Source of the DNA: Variovorax sp. Sphag1AA
GTDB lineage: Bacteria; Pseudomonadota; Gammaproteobacteria; Burkholderiales; Burkholderiaceae_C
Assembly (NCBI RefSeq): GCF_014192575.1
Contig: NZ_JACHYC010000001.1
Span: 620,001 to 684,000, forward strand
Direction of reading: 5' to 3'
Length of the DNA stretch: 64,000 nucleotides
Shown here in pieces: positions 57,549-64,000 of the stretch. The position numbers and the translations under genes were made by a program. A model generated the notes under the pieces. That model saw nothing but the letters and a program-made list of their open reading frames with translations. It was not told where the DNA came from and did not search any database. Positions within the stretch are counted from its first letter, which is position 1. Each line of letters starts with the position of its first letter.

Positions 57549-58763
57549 ATGCAATTGAAATGGACTGCGGTCGCACTCGCTGCTCTCGCGCTCGTGGCCT
57601 GCGGCAAGAAGGAAGAAGCTGCTGCACCCGCCGCTACTCCCGCCCCGACCGCAGCGGCGCCGGCACCGGCTGCGCCTCCGGCTGAAACGCTGGTCGTCAA
57701 GATCGGTCACGTTGCTCCGACGAGCGGCGCCATCGCCCACCTCGGCAAGGACAACGAATTCGGTGCGCGCATGGCCATCGAAGACCTGAACGCCAAGGGC
57801 ATCAAGATCGGTGACAAGGTTGCCAAGTTCGAACTGCTCGCCGAAGACGACGCAGCCGATCCGAAGCAGGGCACCGCAGTTGCACAGAAGCTGGTGGACA
57901 GCAAGGTCAACGGCGTCGTCGGTCACCTGAACTCCGGCACCACCATCCCGGCTTCCAAGCTGTACAGCGACGCGGGCATCCCGCAGATCTCGCCGTCGGC
58001 GACCAACCCCAAGTACACCCGCCAGGGCTTCAAGACCACCTTCCGCGTTGTGGCTGACGACACCCAGCTCGGCGGCACGCTCGGCAAGTACGCCGTTGAA
58101 AAGCTGAACGGCAAGAACATCGCCGTGATCGACGACCGTACCGCCTACGGCCAGGGCGTCGCCGAGGAATTCGAAAAGGCCGCCAAGGCCGCCGGCGCCA
58201 ACATCGTCGGCCACGAGTTCACCACCGACAAGTCGACCGACTTCAACGCCATCCTGACGAAGCTCAAGGGCGCCAAGCCCGACATCCTGTTCTTCGGCGG
58301 CATGGACGCTGTGGGCGGCCCGATGCTCAAGCAGGTCAAGCAGCTCGGCATGAACGTGAAGTTCATGGGCGGCGACGGCCTGTGCACCGGCGAACTCGCC
58401 AAGCTCGCTGGCGACGCAATCGGTGAAGACATGGTCGTGTGCGCTGAAGCCGGTGGTGTGGAAGGCGACTTCAAGGCACCGCTGGATGCCTGGAAGGCCA
58501 AGTTCAAGGAAAAGAACGGCGTCGAAGTGCAGATCTATGCACCGTACGTCTATGACGCCGTGAACGTGCTCGCCGCCGCCATGGAAAAGGCCGGCTCCTC
58601 GGACCCCGAGAAGTACCTGCCTGAAGTCGGCAAGATCGACTACAAGGGCCTGACCGGTCCGATCGCATTCGACGAGAAGGGCGACGTCAAGAACGGTGCG
58701 CTGACGCTGTACACCTACAAGGGCGGCCAGCGTACGCAGATCGCTGTGGTGCGCGGGAACTGA
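57549..58763 (+). CDS. Branched-chain amino acid ABC transporter binding protein (lipoprotein)
   Basis: A 404-residue LivJ/LivK-type periplasmic-binding protein. It has a lipobox with Cys18 (ALVACGKK) followed by an unusual 30-residue Ala/Pro linker, then the binding domain (VVKIGHVAPTSGAIAHLGKD, TIPASKLYSDAGIPQISPSA, IAVIDDRTAYGQGVAEEFEK). A strong ribosome-binding site (GGAGG) supports the ATG at 57549. It stands alone without permease genes, so the transporter partner is elsewhere. Probable substrate is leucine, isoleucine, valine or a related amide. Confidence 0.9.
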   Translation: MQLKWTAVALAALALVACGKKEEAAAPAATPAPTAAAPAPAAPPAETLVVKIGHVAPTSGAIAHLGKDNEFGARMAIEDLNAKGIKIGDKVAKFELLAEDDAADPKQGTAVAQKLVDSKVNGVVGHLNSGTTIPASKLYSDAGIPQISPSATNPKYTRQGFKTTFRVVADDTQLGGTLGKYAVEKLNGKNIAVIDDRTAYGQGVAEEFEKAAKAAGANIVGHEFTTDKSTDFNAILTKLKGAKPDILFFGGMDAVGGPMLKQVKQLGMNVKFMGGDGLCTGELAKLAGDAIGEDMVVCAEAGGVEGDFKAPLDAWKAKFKEKNGVEVQIYAPYVYDAVNVLAAAMEKAGSSDPEKYLPEVGKIDYKGLTGPIAFDEKGDVKNGALTLYTYKGGQRTQIAVVRGN

Positions 58764-58783
58764 TCGCTTCTTGCGCTCACCCC

Positions 58784-58812
58784 AAAAGAGGGCCCTTCGG
58801 GGCCCTTTTTCT
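58784..58812 (+). terminator. Rho-independent terminator of the binding-protein gene
   Basis: AGGGCCC and GGGCCCT pair over 7 bp with a TTCG loop, followed by five T residues and CTTT. It is 20 bases past the stop. Confidence 0.92.
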
Positions 58813-58835
58813 TTGGCCTCAGATGGTCACGGGCC

Positions 58836-59609
58836 TCACATGGCCGATTCCTCGAGGACCTTGCGCCCATGCTCCTTCTGGAGTGGGCGGTGGTTGTCGC
58901 GGAACAGTTTCTGGAATGCCTGGATCTGCTGACGCGACATCTCGATCGGCTGCTCCATGACGATCCAATTCACCTCTTCGGAGCACGGAGGCGTCGTCAG
59001 CGAGCCTGCGTAGACCATGGCCTTGTGCGACGCCGGCAGAAGCGCGGCGAGGTCGACTTCTCCTGCCTTCGGCGCGGCGTTCGGTGCTGGCAACTGATCC
59101 CACAGCCCGGGCAGCGCTGCGTTCTTCCTCCCTTGCTTGATGAACACGCCCACGACGGTGATCTTGCCGCTGGCGTCCTTGTTCACCAGGTGCATTTCCA
59201 TCGGGAACGACTTGCCGTCGAGACGATGCTCGCTGGGCGTGTGGAAGTGGAACTGCGCCAACGCATAGCTGACACCCTTGTATGCGACGGCATTGGTCGT
59301 TGCGTCAGCGACGTTGAACTGGATCGTGTGACCGTTGTTCACGAGTTCGCCTTTCGCCGTGCCGAAGTGGAGGGCGATCTCGCGGTCCGAGAGACGTTTG
59401 GCACTGCGCGTATACAACGCAATCGGCGACTGCTGAAGACCTGTCTTGCACAGTCGGCTGTCACGATCGAGTGCACCCCAATGTGCCGGCCCAGTGCCGG
59501 CGTGGTCGTTGTAGGACCAATGCGCGTGTTCCTCGGCATGCGCGCGGAGGCTGAAGGTCAAGGCGAGGAGGGCCGCCGTGATAGAGGCTGGACGTTGAAA
59601 GCAAGACAT
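58836..59609 (-). CDS. Alpha-class carbonic anhydrase (periplasmic)
   Basis: A 257-residue exported enzyme. The signal peptide covers residues about 1-25 (SITAALLALTFSLRAHA). Zinc ligands are H121 and H123 in QFHFHTPSEH and H140 in MEMHLVNKD; SLTTPPCSEEVNWIV is the other family signature. It hydrates CO2 in the periplasm. Two cysteines (C54 and the one in PPCSEE) may form the usual disulfide. Confidence 0.95.
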   Translation of the reverse strand: MSCFQRPASITAALLALTFSLRAHAEEHAHWSYNDHAGTGPAHWGALDRDSRLCKTGLQQSPIALYTRSAKRLSDREIALHFGTAKGELVNNGHTIQFNVADATTNAVAYKGVSYALAQFHFHTPSEHRLDGKSFPMEMHLVNKDASGKITVVGVFIKQGRKNAALPGLWDQLPAPNAAPKAGEVDLAALLPASHKAMVYAGSLTTPPCSEEVNWIVMEQPIEMSRQQIQAFQKLFRDNHRPLQKEHGRKVLEESAM

Positions 59610-59699
59610 GTTGACTCCCGTTTGTTGAGGTTTTGGTCGCGATAAGCCGCAGCCATTCTCAAGGAGGTCGCCTGACGAAAAGGTCGCGGCAAACAAAAA

Positions 59700-59733
59700 C
59701 GGCGCGACCCCTCGTGAGGATCGCGCCGTGATT
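59700..59733 (-). terminator. Rho-independent terminator
   Basis: CGGCGCGA and TCGCGCCG pair perfectly over 8 bp. On the minus strand five T residues follow, 23 bases past the stop of the Pro/Val-rich protein gene. Confidence 0.85.
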
Positions 59734-59755
59734 GAAACTGACTTGGGACGCTTAG

Positions 59756-60112
59756 TCAGTCCCTTCCGTGGTGTCCGTGCTCGCCGTGCCGTTGTCCGTG
59801 TCCCCAGTCTCGATGGTCGTGGCGATCGCCATGCCAATCCTTGCGATGGTAGTACCTGGGTCCGTAGTAGCCCGGGGGTGGGGCATAGACAACGGGAGGT
59901 CGGGGAGCAGCGTAGACCGGGGCCGGCACCACAACCGGCGGCGGGACGACAACTGCCGGTGCAACCGGCACGGGCACTCCGATCACGGGGGCGGGCAAAT
60001 TGATGCCGACACCCACATTCACGTTGGCGCCAAAGGCCGGTGCGGCGACGAGCACGGTAAGCGCCGCACCAGCAGTGCCCAATTGGAAGAAGGCTGATCG
60101 AACAAGGCTCAA
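59756..60112 (-). CDS. PXPV-repeat-like secreted protein with His-rich tail
   Basis: A 118-residue exported protein. A signal peptide (residues about 1-28, ending PAFGA) is followed by Pro/Val repeats (VIGVPVPVAPAVVVPPPVVV), PRPPVVYAPPPGYYGPRYYH and a tail rich in His, Asp and Arg (HGDRHDHRDWGHGQRHGEHG). It fits the short PXPV-repeat proteins common in betaproteobacteria. The tail could bind metal; the function is unknown. Confidence 0.75.
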   Translation of the reverse strand: MSLVRSAFFQLGTAGAALTVLVAAPAFGANVNVGVGINLPAPVIGVPVPVAPAVVVPPPVVVPAPVYAAPRPPVVYAPPPGYYGPRYYHRKDWHGDRHDHRDWGHGQRHGEHGHHGRD

Positions 60113-60133
60113 GATGAACTCCTTAGAAACGAA

Positions 60134-60155
60134 AAAGCGACCCGAAGGTCGCTTT
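60134..60155 (-). terminator. Terminator of tRNA-Ser
   Basis: AAAGCGACC and GGTCGCTTT pair over 9 bp with a CGAA loop. On the minus strand a T-run follows. It is 71 bases beyond the tRNA-Ser 3' end and just before the Pro/Val-rich protein gene. Confidence 0.85.
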
Positions 60156-60225
60156 CCGTTTTAGATGGGTTAGAAGGCGGGTGAGAGGAAGAGACCTCTT
60201 GGAATCCGCACGAAATCTAGCTATC

Positions 60226-60316
60226 TGGCGGAGCAGGCGGGATTCGAACCCGCGGAGGGCTATTAACCCTCACACGCTTTCCAGGCGTGCGACTTAAACC
60301 GCTCATCCACCGCTCC
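60226..60316 (-). tRNA. tRNA-Ser (anticodon GGA)
   Basis: A 91-base class II tRNA with encoded CCA. The acceptor stem pairs GGAGCGG with CTGCTCC (one G-T pair), the discriminator is G, and the anticodon stem CACGC/GCGTG closes a loop with GGA, reading UCC and UCU. The long variable arm (GAGGGTTAATAGCCCTC region) is typical of tRNA-Ser. Confidence 0.97.
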
Positions 60317-60357
60317 GAAGCCCACGATTGTAGCAGTGCGCAGGCGCATTTCTCGGG

Positions 60358-61290
60358 TCAGGCCGCACTCGATGTCTTGCCGGCTTGCACCATCCGCATC
60401 GCCGATGCGATGAGAGCGGCGGTTTCGTTCATCGTGCTCGGAACGATCAGCGTGGTTGTCGCATCAGCGGCCACCTTGCCGTAAGCGTCGACCGCCCGTT
60501 CGGCCACCTTGAGCTGCACCGCCTGCTCACCGCCCGGCTGGCGGATGGCGGCCGCAATCCGCTCGATGGCGCCGGCAGTCGCTTCGGCCACTGCGCTGAT
60601 GGCGGCAGCCTCGCCTTGTGCGTTGTTGATTTGCGCCTGCTTCTGGCCTTCGGAGCGCGCGATGAAAGCCTCGCGCTCGCCGGTGGCAATGTTGATCTGT
60701 TCCTGGCGGCGGCCTTCGGACGCGGCGATCAGCGCACGCTTCTCACGTTCCGCGGTGATCTGGCGCTGCATCGCATGCAGGATCTCGTTCGGTGGCGTGA
60801 GATCCTTGATCTCGTAGCGCAACACCTTCACGCCCCAGTTGAGTGCCGCCTCGTCGATGGCGGAGACCACCTGCGCGTTGATGATGTCGCGCTCCTCGAA
60901 GGTCTTGTCCAGTTCGAGCTTGCCGATGACGCTGCGCAGCGTGGTCTGCGCGAGCTGGGTGATGGCCATGACGTAGTTCGAGGAGCCATAGCTCGCGCGC
61001 ATCGGATCGGTCACCTGAAAATAGAGGATGCCGTCCACCTGCAGCTGCGTGTTGTCGCGGGTGATGCAGACCTGGCTCGGCACGTCCAGCGGAATTTCCT
61101 TCAGGCTGTGCCGGTAGGCGACCCGATCGATGAAAGGGATCAGGAAATTGGGCCCCGGCGACATGGTCCCGTGATAGCGACCAAGGCGCTCGCGCACCCA
61201 GGCGTTCTGCTGCGGAACGAACTTGATCGATTGGGTGATGAAGATGATGGCGATCCCCAGGATGACGAGGGGAACGAGGGCGTATTCCAT
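60358..61290 (-). CDS. SPFH/stomatin-family membrane protein (QmcA-like)
   Basis: A 310-residue protein with one N-terminal membrane span (residues about 4-22), an SPFH/band 7 domain (FVPQQNAWVRERLGRYHGTM, ITRDNTQLQVDGILYFQVTD) and a C-terminal coiled coil of Ala/Glu/Gln repeats (EGRRQEQINIATGEREAFIA). It is the QmcA/paraslipin type that forms large membrane rings. An NfeD-like gene 27 bases upstream is its usual partner. Confidence 0.93.
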   Translation of the reverse strand: MEYALVPLVILGIAIIFITQSIKFVPQQNAWVRERLGRYHGTMSPGPNFLIPFIDRVAYRHSLKEIPLDVPSQVCITRDNTQLQVDGILYFQVTDPMRASYGSSNYVMAITQLAQTTLRSVIGKLELDKTFEERDIINAQVVSAIDEAALNWGVKVLRYEIKDLTPPNEILHAMQRQITAEREKRALIAASEGRRQEQINIATGEREAFIARSEGQKQAQINNAQGEAAAISAVAEATAGAIERIAAAIRQPGGEQAVQLKVAERAVDAYGKVAADATTTLIVPSTMNETAALIASAMRMVQAGKTSSAA

Positions 61291-61317
61291 TGAACGGTTT
61301 CCTTCCTTTTTCTTTGC

Positions 61318-61749
61318 TCAGATTTTTTCGACGACGAGGCGGCTGCCGACCACTTCGACGACCTTGTGCTGACCGGCGGCCGGAACATCGCCGGCGCGGG
61401 CGACTGCCGTCCATTGGGCACCCCGGTAGCGGACGATGGCAGTGCCATCCGCGTTCCATGCATCGACTTGAACGCGCTCGCCGATGTCCAGGTTCACGTC
61501 GGGATTGGCGGAAGTGGGGGGGCCTGGCGGGCGCCGCCGGCGAATCGCGTGCCAGACGATGACGGCGGACACGCTGACGACGGCCGCAGCGATGAACTGC
61601 GCGCCGAGCGAAGCGCCCAAGTGCGCCGTGACCGCGGCCGCCGCGAAGCCTGCGCCGATGAGCAGCAGATAGACCGTGCCGGTTCCCGAAATGAGTTCGA
61701 GCACGATGGCCGCTCCCGTCATGAGCCACCAGACGGTGGAACTCGCCAT
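61318..61749 (-). CDS. NfeD-like membrane protein
   Basis: A 143-residue NfeD-family protein with three to four membrane spans in the first 80 residues (TVWWLMTGAAIVLELISGTG, YLLLIGAGFAAAAVTAHLGA) and a C-terminal OB-fold domain (IGERVQVDAWNADGTAIVRY, YRGAQWTAVA). Such proteins act with SPFH-family partners in membrane organisation. The ATG at 61749 is chosen over upstream in-frame starts because it begins the membrane domain directly. Confidence 0.9.
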   Translation of the reverse strand: MASSTVWWLMTGAAIVLELISGTGTVYLLLIGAGFAAAAVTAHLGASLGAQFIAAAVVSVSAVIVWHAIRRRRPPGPPTSANPDVNLDIGERVQVDAWNADGTAIVRYRGAQWTAVARAGDVPAAGQHKVVEVVGSRLVVEKI

Positions 61750-61869
61750 AGCCAAACCTCTCTGTGCGTTTAAGACACGCGATTGTGGCAAAGGCAAAAG
61801 CCGTCATGCGCCTTCATCTGAATTCCGTACACTTCGCGCCTATTTGCTAGCCCTTCCGGAGCCACGCTC

Positions 61870-64000
61870 ATGAAATTTCGTTTTCCGATCGTCATCATTG
61901 ACGAGGACTTCCGCTCCGAGAACACCTCGGGTCTCAGCATTCGCGCCCTGGCCCAGGCATTCGAGAGCGAGGGCTTCGAGGTGCTCGGCGCCACGAGCTA
62001 CGGCGACCTGAGCCAGTTCGCCCAGCAGCAGAGCCGCGCCAGCGCTTTCATCCTGTCGATCGACGACGAGGAGTTTTCCGTCGGCCCCGACCTCGACCCG
62101 GCGGTGCTCAACCTGCGCAACTTCATCGGCGAAGTGCGCCGCAAGAACGCCGACGTGCCGATCTACATCTACGGCGAAACCAAGACCTCGCGGCACATCC
62201 CGAACGACATCCTGCGCGAGCTGCACGGTTTCATCCACATGTTCGAGGACACGCCGGAGTTCGTGGCACGCCACATCATCCGCGAGGCCAAGAGCTATCT
62301 GGAGGGCGTGCAGCCCCCGTTCTTCAAGGCGCTGATCGACTACGCGGAAGACGGTTCGTACTCGTGGCACTGCCCGGGCCACTCGGGCGGCGTGGCCTTC
62401 CTGAAGAGCCCGGTCGGGCAGATGTTCCACCAGTTCTTCGGCGAAAACATGCTGCGCGCGGACGTGTGCAATGCCGTGGAAGAACTCGGCCAGCTGCTGG
62501 ACCACACCGGCCCGGTGGCGGCCAGCGAGCGCAATGCGGCGCGCATTTTCAACGCCGACCATTGCTTCTTCGTGACCAACGGCACCAGCACCAGCAACAA
62601 GATGGTGTGGCACCACACCGTGGCGCCGGACGACGTCGTGGTGGTGGACCGCAACTGCCACAAATCGGTGCTGCACGCGATCATCATGACCGGTGCGATC
62701 CCGGTCTTCATGAAGCCGACCCGCAACCACTTCGGCATCATCGGCCCGATCCCGAAGAGTGAGTTCGAGCCGGCGGCGATCAAGGCGAAGATCCGTGCCA
62801 ATCCGCTGCTCTCGCACGTGGATGCCGACAAGGTCAAGCCGCGCGTGATGACGCTCACGCAATCGACTTACGACGGCGTGATCTACAACACCGAGACGAT
62901 CAAGGGCATGCTCGACGGCTTCGTCGACACGCTGCACTTCGACGAGGCGTGGCTGCCGCATGCAGCCTTCCATCCCTTCTACGGCGCGTATCACGCGATG
63001 GGCAAGCGTCGCGTGCGGCCGAAGGAATCGCTGGTCTTCGCGACCCAGTCCACCCACAAGCTGCTCGCCGGCATCAGCCAGGCCAGCCACGTGCTGGTAC
63101 AGGATTCGCAGAACCGCGCGCTCGACCGCGACCTGTTCAACGAGGCCTACCTCATGCATTCGTCGACCAGCCCGCAGTACGCGATCATCGCGAGTTGCGA
63201 CGTGGCCGCCGCGATGATGGAACCGCCTGGCGGAACCGCGCTGGTGGAAGAAAGCATCCTCGAGGCACTCGATTTCCGTCGCGCGATGCGCAAGGTCGAA
63301 GCCGAATTCGGCAAGGACGAATGGTGGTTCAAGGTATGGGGCCCCGAGCGCCTCGTGGAAGAGGGTATCGGCCGCGCCGACGACTGGATCATCAAGGGCG
63401 AATCGCGCACCGCGAAGTGGCATGGCTTCGGCGCACTGGCCGATGGGTTCAACATGCTCGACCCGATCAAGTCGACCATCGTGACGCCCGGCCTGGACCT
63501 CAACGGCAAGTTCGCCAAGAGCGGCATTCCGGCCGCCATCGTTACCAAGTTCCTGGCGGAGCACGGCGTGATCGTGGAGAAGACGGGGCTCTACAGCTTC
63601 TTCATCATGTTCACGATCGGTATCACCAAGGGCCGCTGGAACACGCTGCTCACGGCGCTGCAGCAGTTCAAGGACGACTACGCCCGCAACCAACCGATGT
63701 GGCGGATCATGCCGGAGTTCTGCCAGCAGCATCCGGGCTACGAGCGTCTCGGCCTGCGCGACCTGTGCCAACACGTGCACGAGCTGTATTCGCGCTACGA
63801 CGTCGCGCGGCTCACCACCGAGATGTACCTGAGCGATCTCACTCCCGCGATGAAGCCCAGCGACGCCTTCGCGCACATTGCGCACCGCAAGACGGAACGT
63901 GTGGAGATCGACGAACTGGAAGGCCGGATCACGACCAGCCTGATCACGCCGTACCCGCCCGGTATTCCGCTGCTGATCCCCGGCGAAGTGTTCAACAAGA
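61870..64000 (+). CDS. Orn/Lys/Arg decarboxylase, inducible type (partial, runs off the window)
   Basis: The first 710 residues of a large PLP enzyme, with no stop before the right edge. The N-terminal wing domain (MKFRFPIVIIDEDFRSENTS) is response-regulator-like as in inducible decarboxylases. The core has SWHCPGHSGGVAFLKSPVGQ, DRNCHKSVLHA and the PLP lysine K397 in TQSTHKLLAGISQA. The C-terminal part includes TPYPPGIPLLIPGE, so only a short end should be missing. Arginine, lysine and ornithine forms share these motifs; the substrate is not settled. Confidence 0.93.
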   Translation, partial: MKFRFPIVIIDEDFRSENTSGLSIRALAQAFESEGFEVLGATSYGDLSQFAQQQSRASAFILSIDDEEFSVGPDLDPAVLNLRNFIGEVRRKNADVPIYIYGETKTSRHIPNDILRELHGFIHMFEDTPEFVARHIIREAKSYLEGVQPPFFKALIDYAEDGSYSWHCPGHSGGVAFLKSPVGQMFHQFFGENMLRADVCNAVEELGQLLDHTGPVAASERNAARIFNADHCFFVTNGTSTSNKMVWHHTVAPDDVVVVDRNCHKSVLHAIIMTGAIPVFMKPTRNHFGIIGPIPKSEFEPAAIKAKIRANPLLSHVDADKVKPRVMTLTQSTYDGVIYNTETIKGMLDGFVDTLHFDEAWLPHAAFHPFYGAYHAMGKRRVRPKESLVFATQSTHKLLAGISQASHVLVQDSQNRALDRDLFNEAYLMHSSTSPQYAIIASCDVAAAMMEPPGGTALVEESILEALDFRRAMRKVEAEFGKDEWWFKVWGPERLVEEGIGRADDWIIKGESRTAKWHGFGALADGFNMLDPIKSTIVTPGLDLNGKFAKSGIPAAIVTKFLAEHGVIVEKTGLYSFFIMFTIGITKGRWNTLLTALQQFKDDYARNQPMWRIMPEFCQQHPGYERLGLRDLCQHVHELYSRYDVARLTTEMYLSDLTPAMKPSDAFAHIAHRKTERVEIDELEGRITTSLITPYPPGIPLLIPGEVFNK

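Noticed and set aside
61840..63885. Minus-strand open frame of 681 codons near the right end
   Set aside because: Antisense shadow of the Orn/Lys/Arg decarboxylase, whose plus-strand motifs and PLP lysine are unmistakable although it lacks a stop inside the window.

Overview
The window reads as a chromosomal segment of a high-GC betaproteobacterium of the Comamonadaceae, most likely Variovorax or a close relative. This is inferred from the gene neighbourhoods (yebC-purD-hemF-nadD-rsfS-rlmH-maf-rng, tolB-pal-cpoB, argA-dapC-dapD-dapE-prmB, lptF/lptG-pepA-holC, cysB) and from protein character. No 16S gene is present to confirm it. Coding density is high, and many neighbours are coupled by 4-bp ATGA or GTGA overlaps.

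Region 1 (1-13.2 kb) is most of an aryl-polyene pigment locus of the xanthomonadin type. A plus-strand operon (1-9273) encodes the end of a membrane protein, an AMP-ligase fused to a hot-dog dehydratase, an LpxL-like acyltransferase, a LolA-like carrier, an MMPL/RND exporter, a polysaccharide deacetylase, a methyltransferase, an ApeP-like dehydratase, a FabG-like ketoreductase and a glutathione S-transferase. A convergent minus-strand operon (13226 to 9295) encodes a flavin-dependent halogenase-like enzyme, a chorismatase of the FkbO/Hyg5/XanB2 family (hydroxybenzoate starter supply), a PlsC-like acyltransferase and a family-2 glycosyltransferase. Ketosynthases and acyl carrier proteins are not in the window and probably lie to its left.

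Region 2 (13.4-25.8 kb) is housekeeping: yebC, purD, hemF, nadD, rsfS (with a histone-like tail), rlmH, maf, rng, then msbA-like on the other strand, tolB-pal-cpoB, tcdA and tRNA-Lys(UUU). A repeat-like block of hairpins separates the convergent rng and msbA genes.

Region 3 (25770-35432) is a compact 9.7-kb integrated element in the 3' end of tRNA-Lys. It is bounded by a perfect 48-bp direct repeat and carries repeated GGTGACAG motifs near both ends that look like integrase arm sites. It encodes a tyrosine integrase, an AlpA-like regulator, a TOPRIM primase-helicase, an HTH protein, a threonine-type Ntn-hydrolase, a possible HK97-like capsid protein and several unknown proteins. Inverted GGTAAC iterons beside the primase gene are a candidate origin. 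There is no terminase, portal or tail gene, so it looks like a phage satellite rather than a complete prophage. One of its genes is frameshifted.

Region 4 (35.5-64 kb) is again chromosomal. It holds small hypothetical genes, then a long minus-strand series (argA, a conserved unknown, dapC, dapD, a PilT/PilU ATPase, dapE, prmB, an ABC-F ATPase) for lysine/diaminopimelate and arginine synthesis and translation. A large HrpA-type helicase is divergent from argA. Next come a cysB-type regulator with an aminotransferase, a CbiX-type chelatase, the LPS-export permeases lptG and lptF, pepA and holC, an amino-acid binding lipoprotein, an alpha-carbonic anhydrase, a Pro/Val-rich secreted protein, tRNA-Ser(GGA), a QmcA/NfeD membrane pair, and the start of an Orn/Lys/Arg decarboxylase cut by the right edge.
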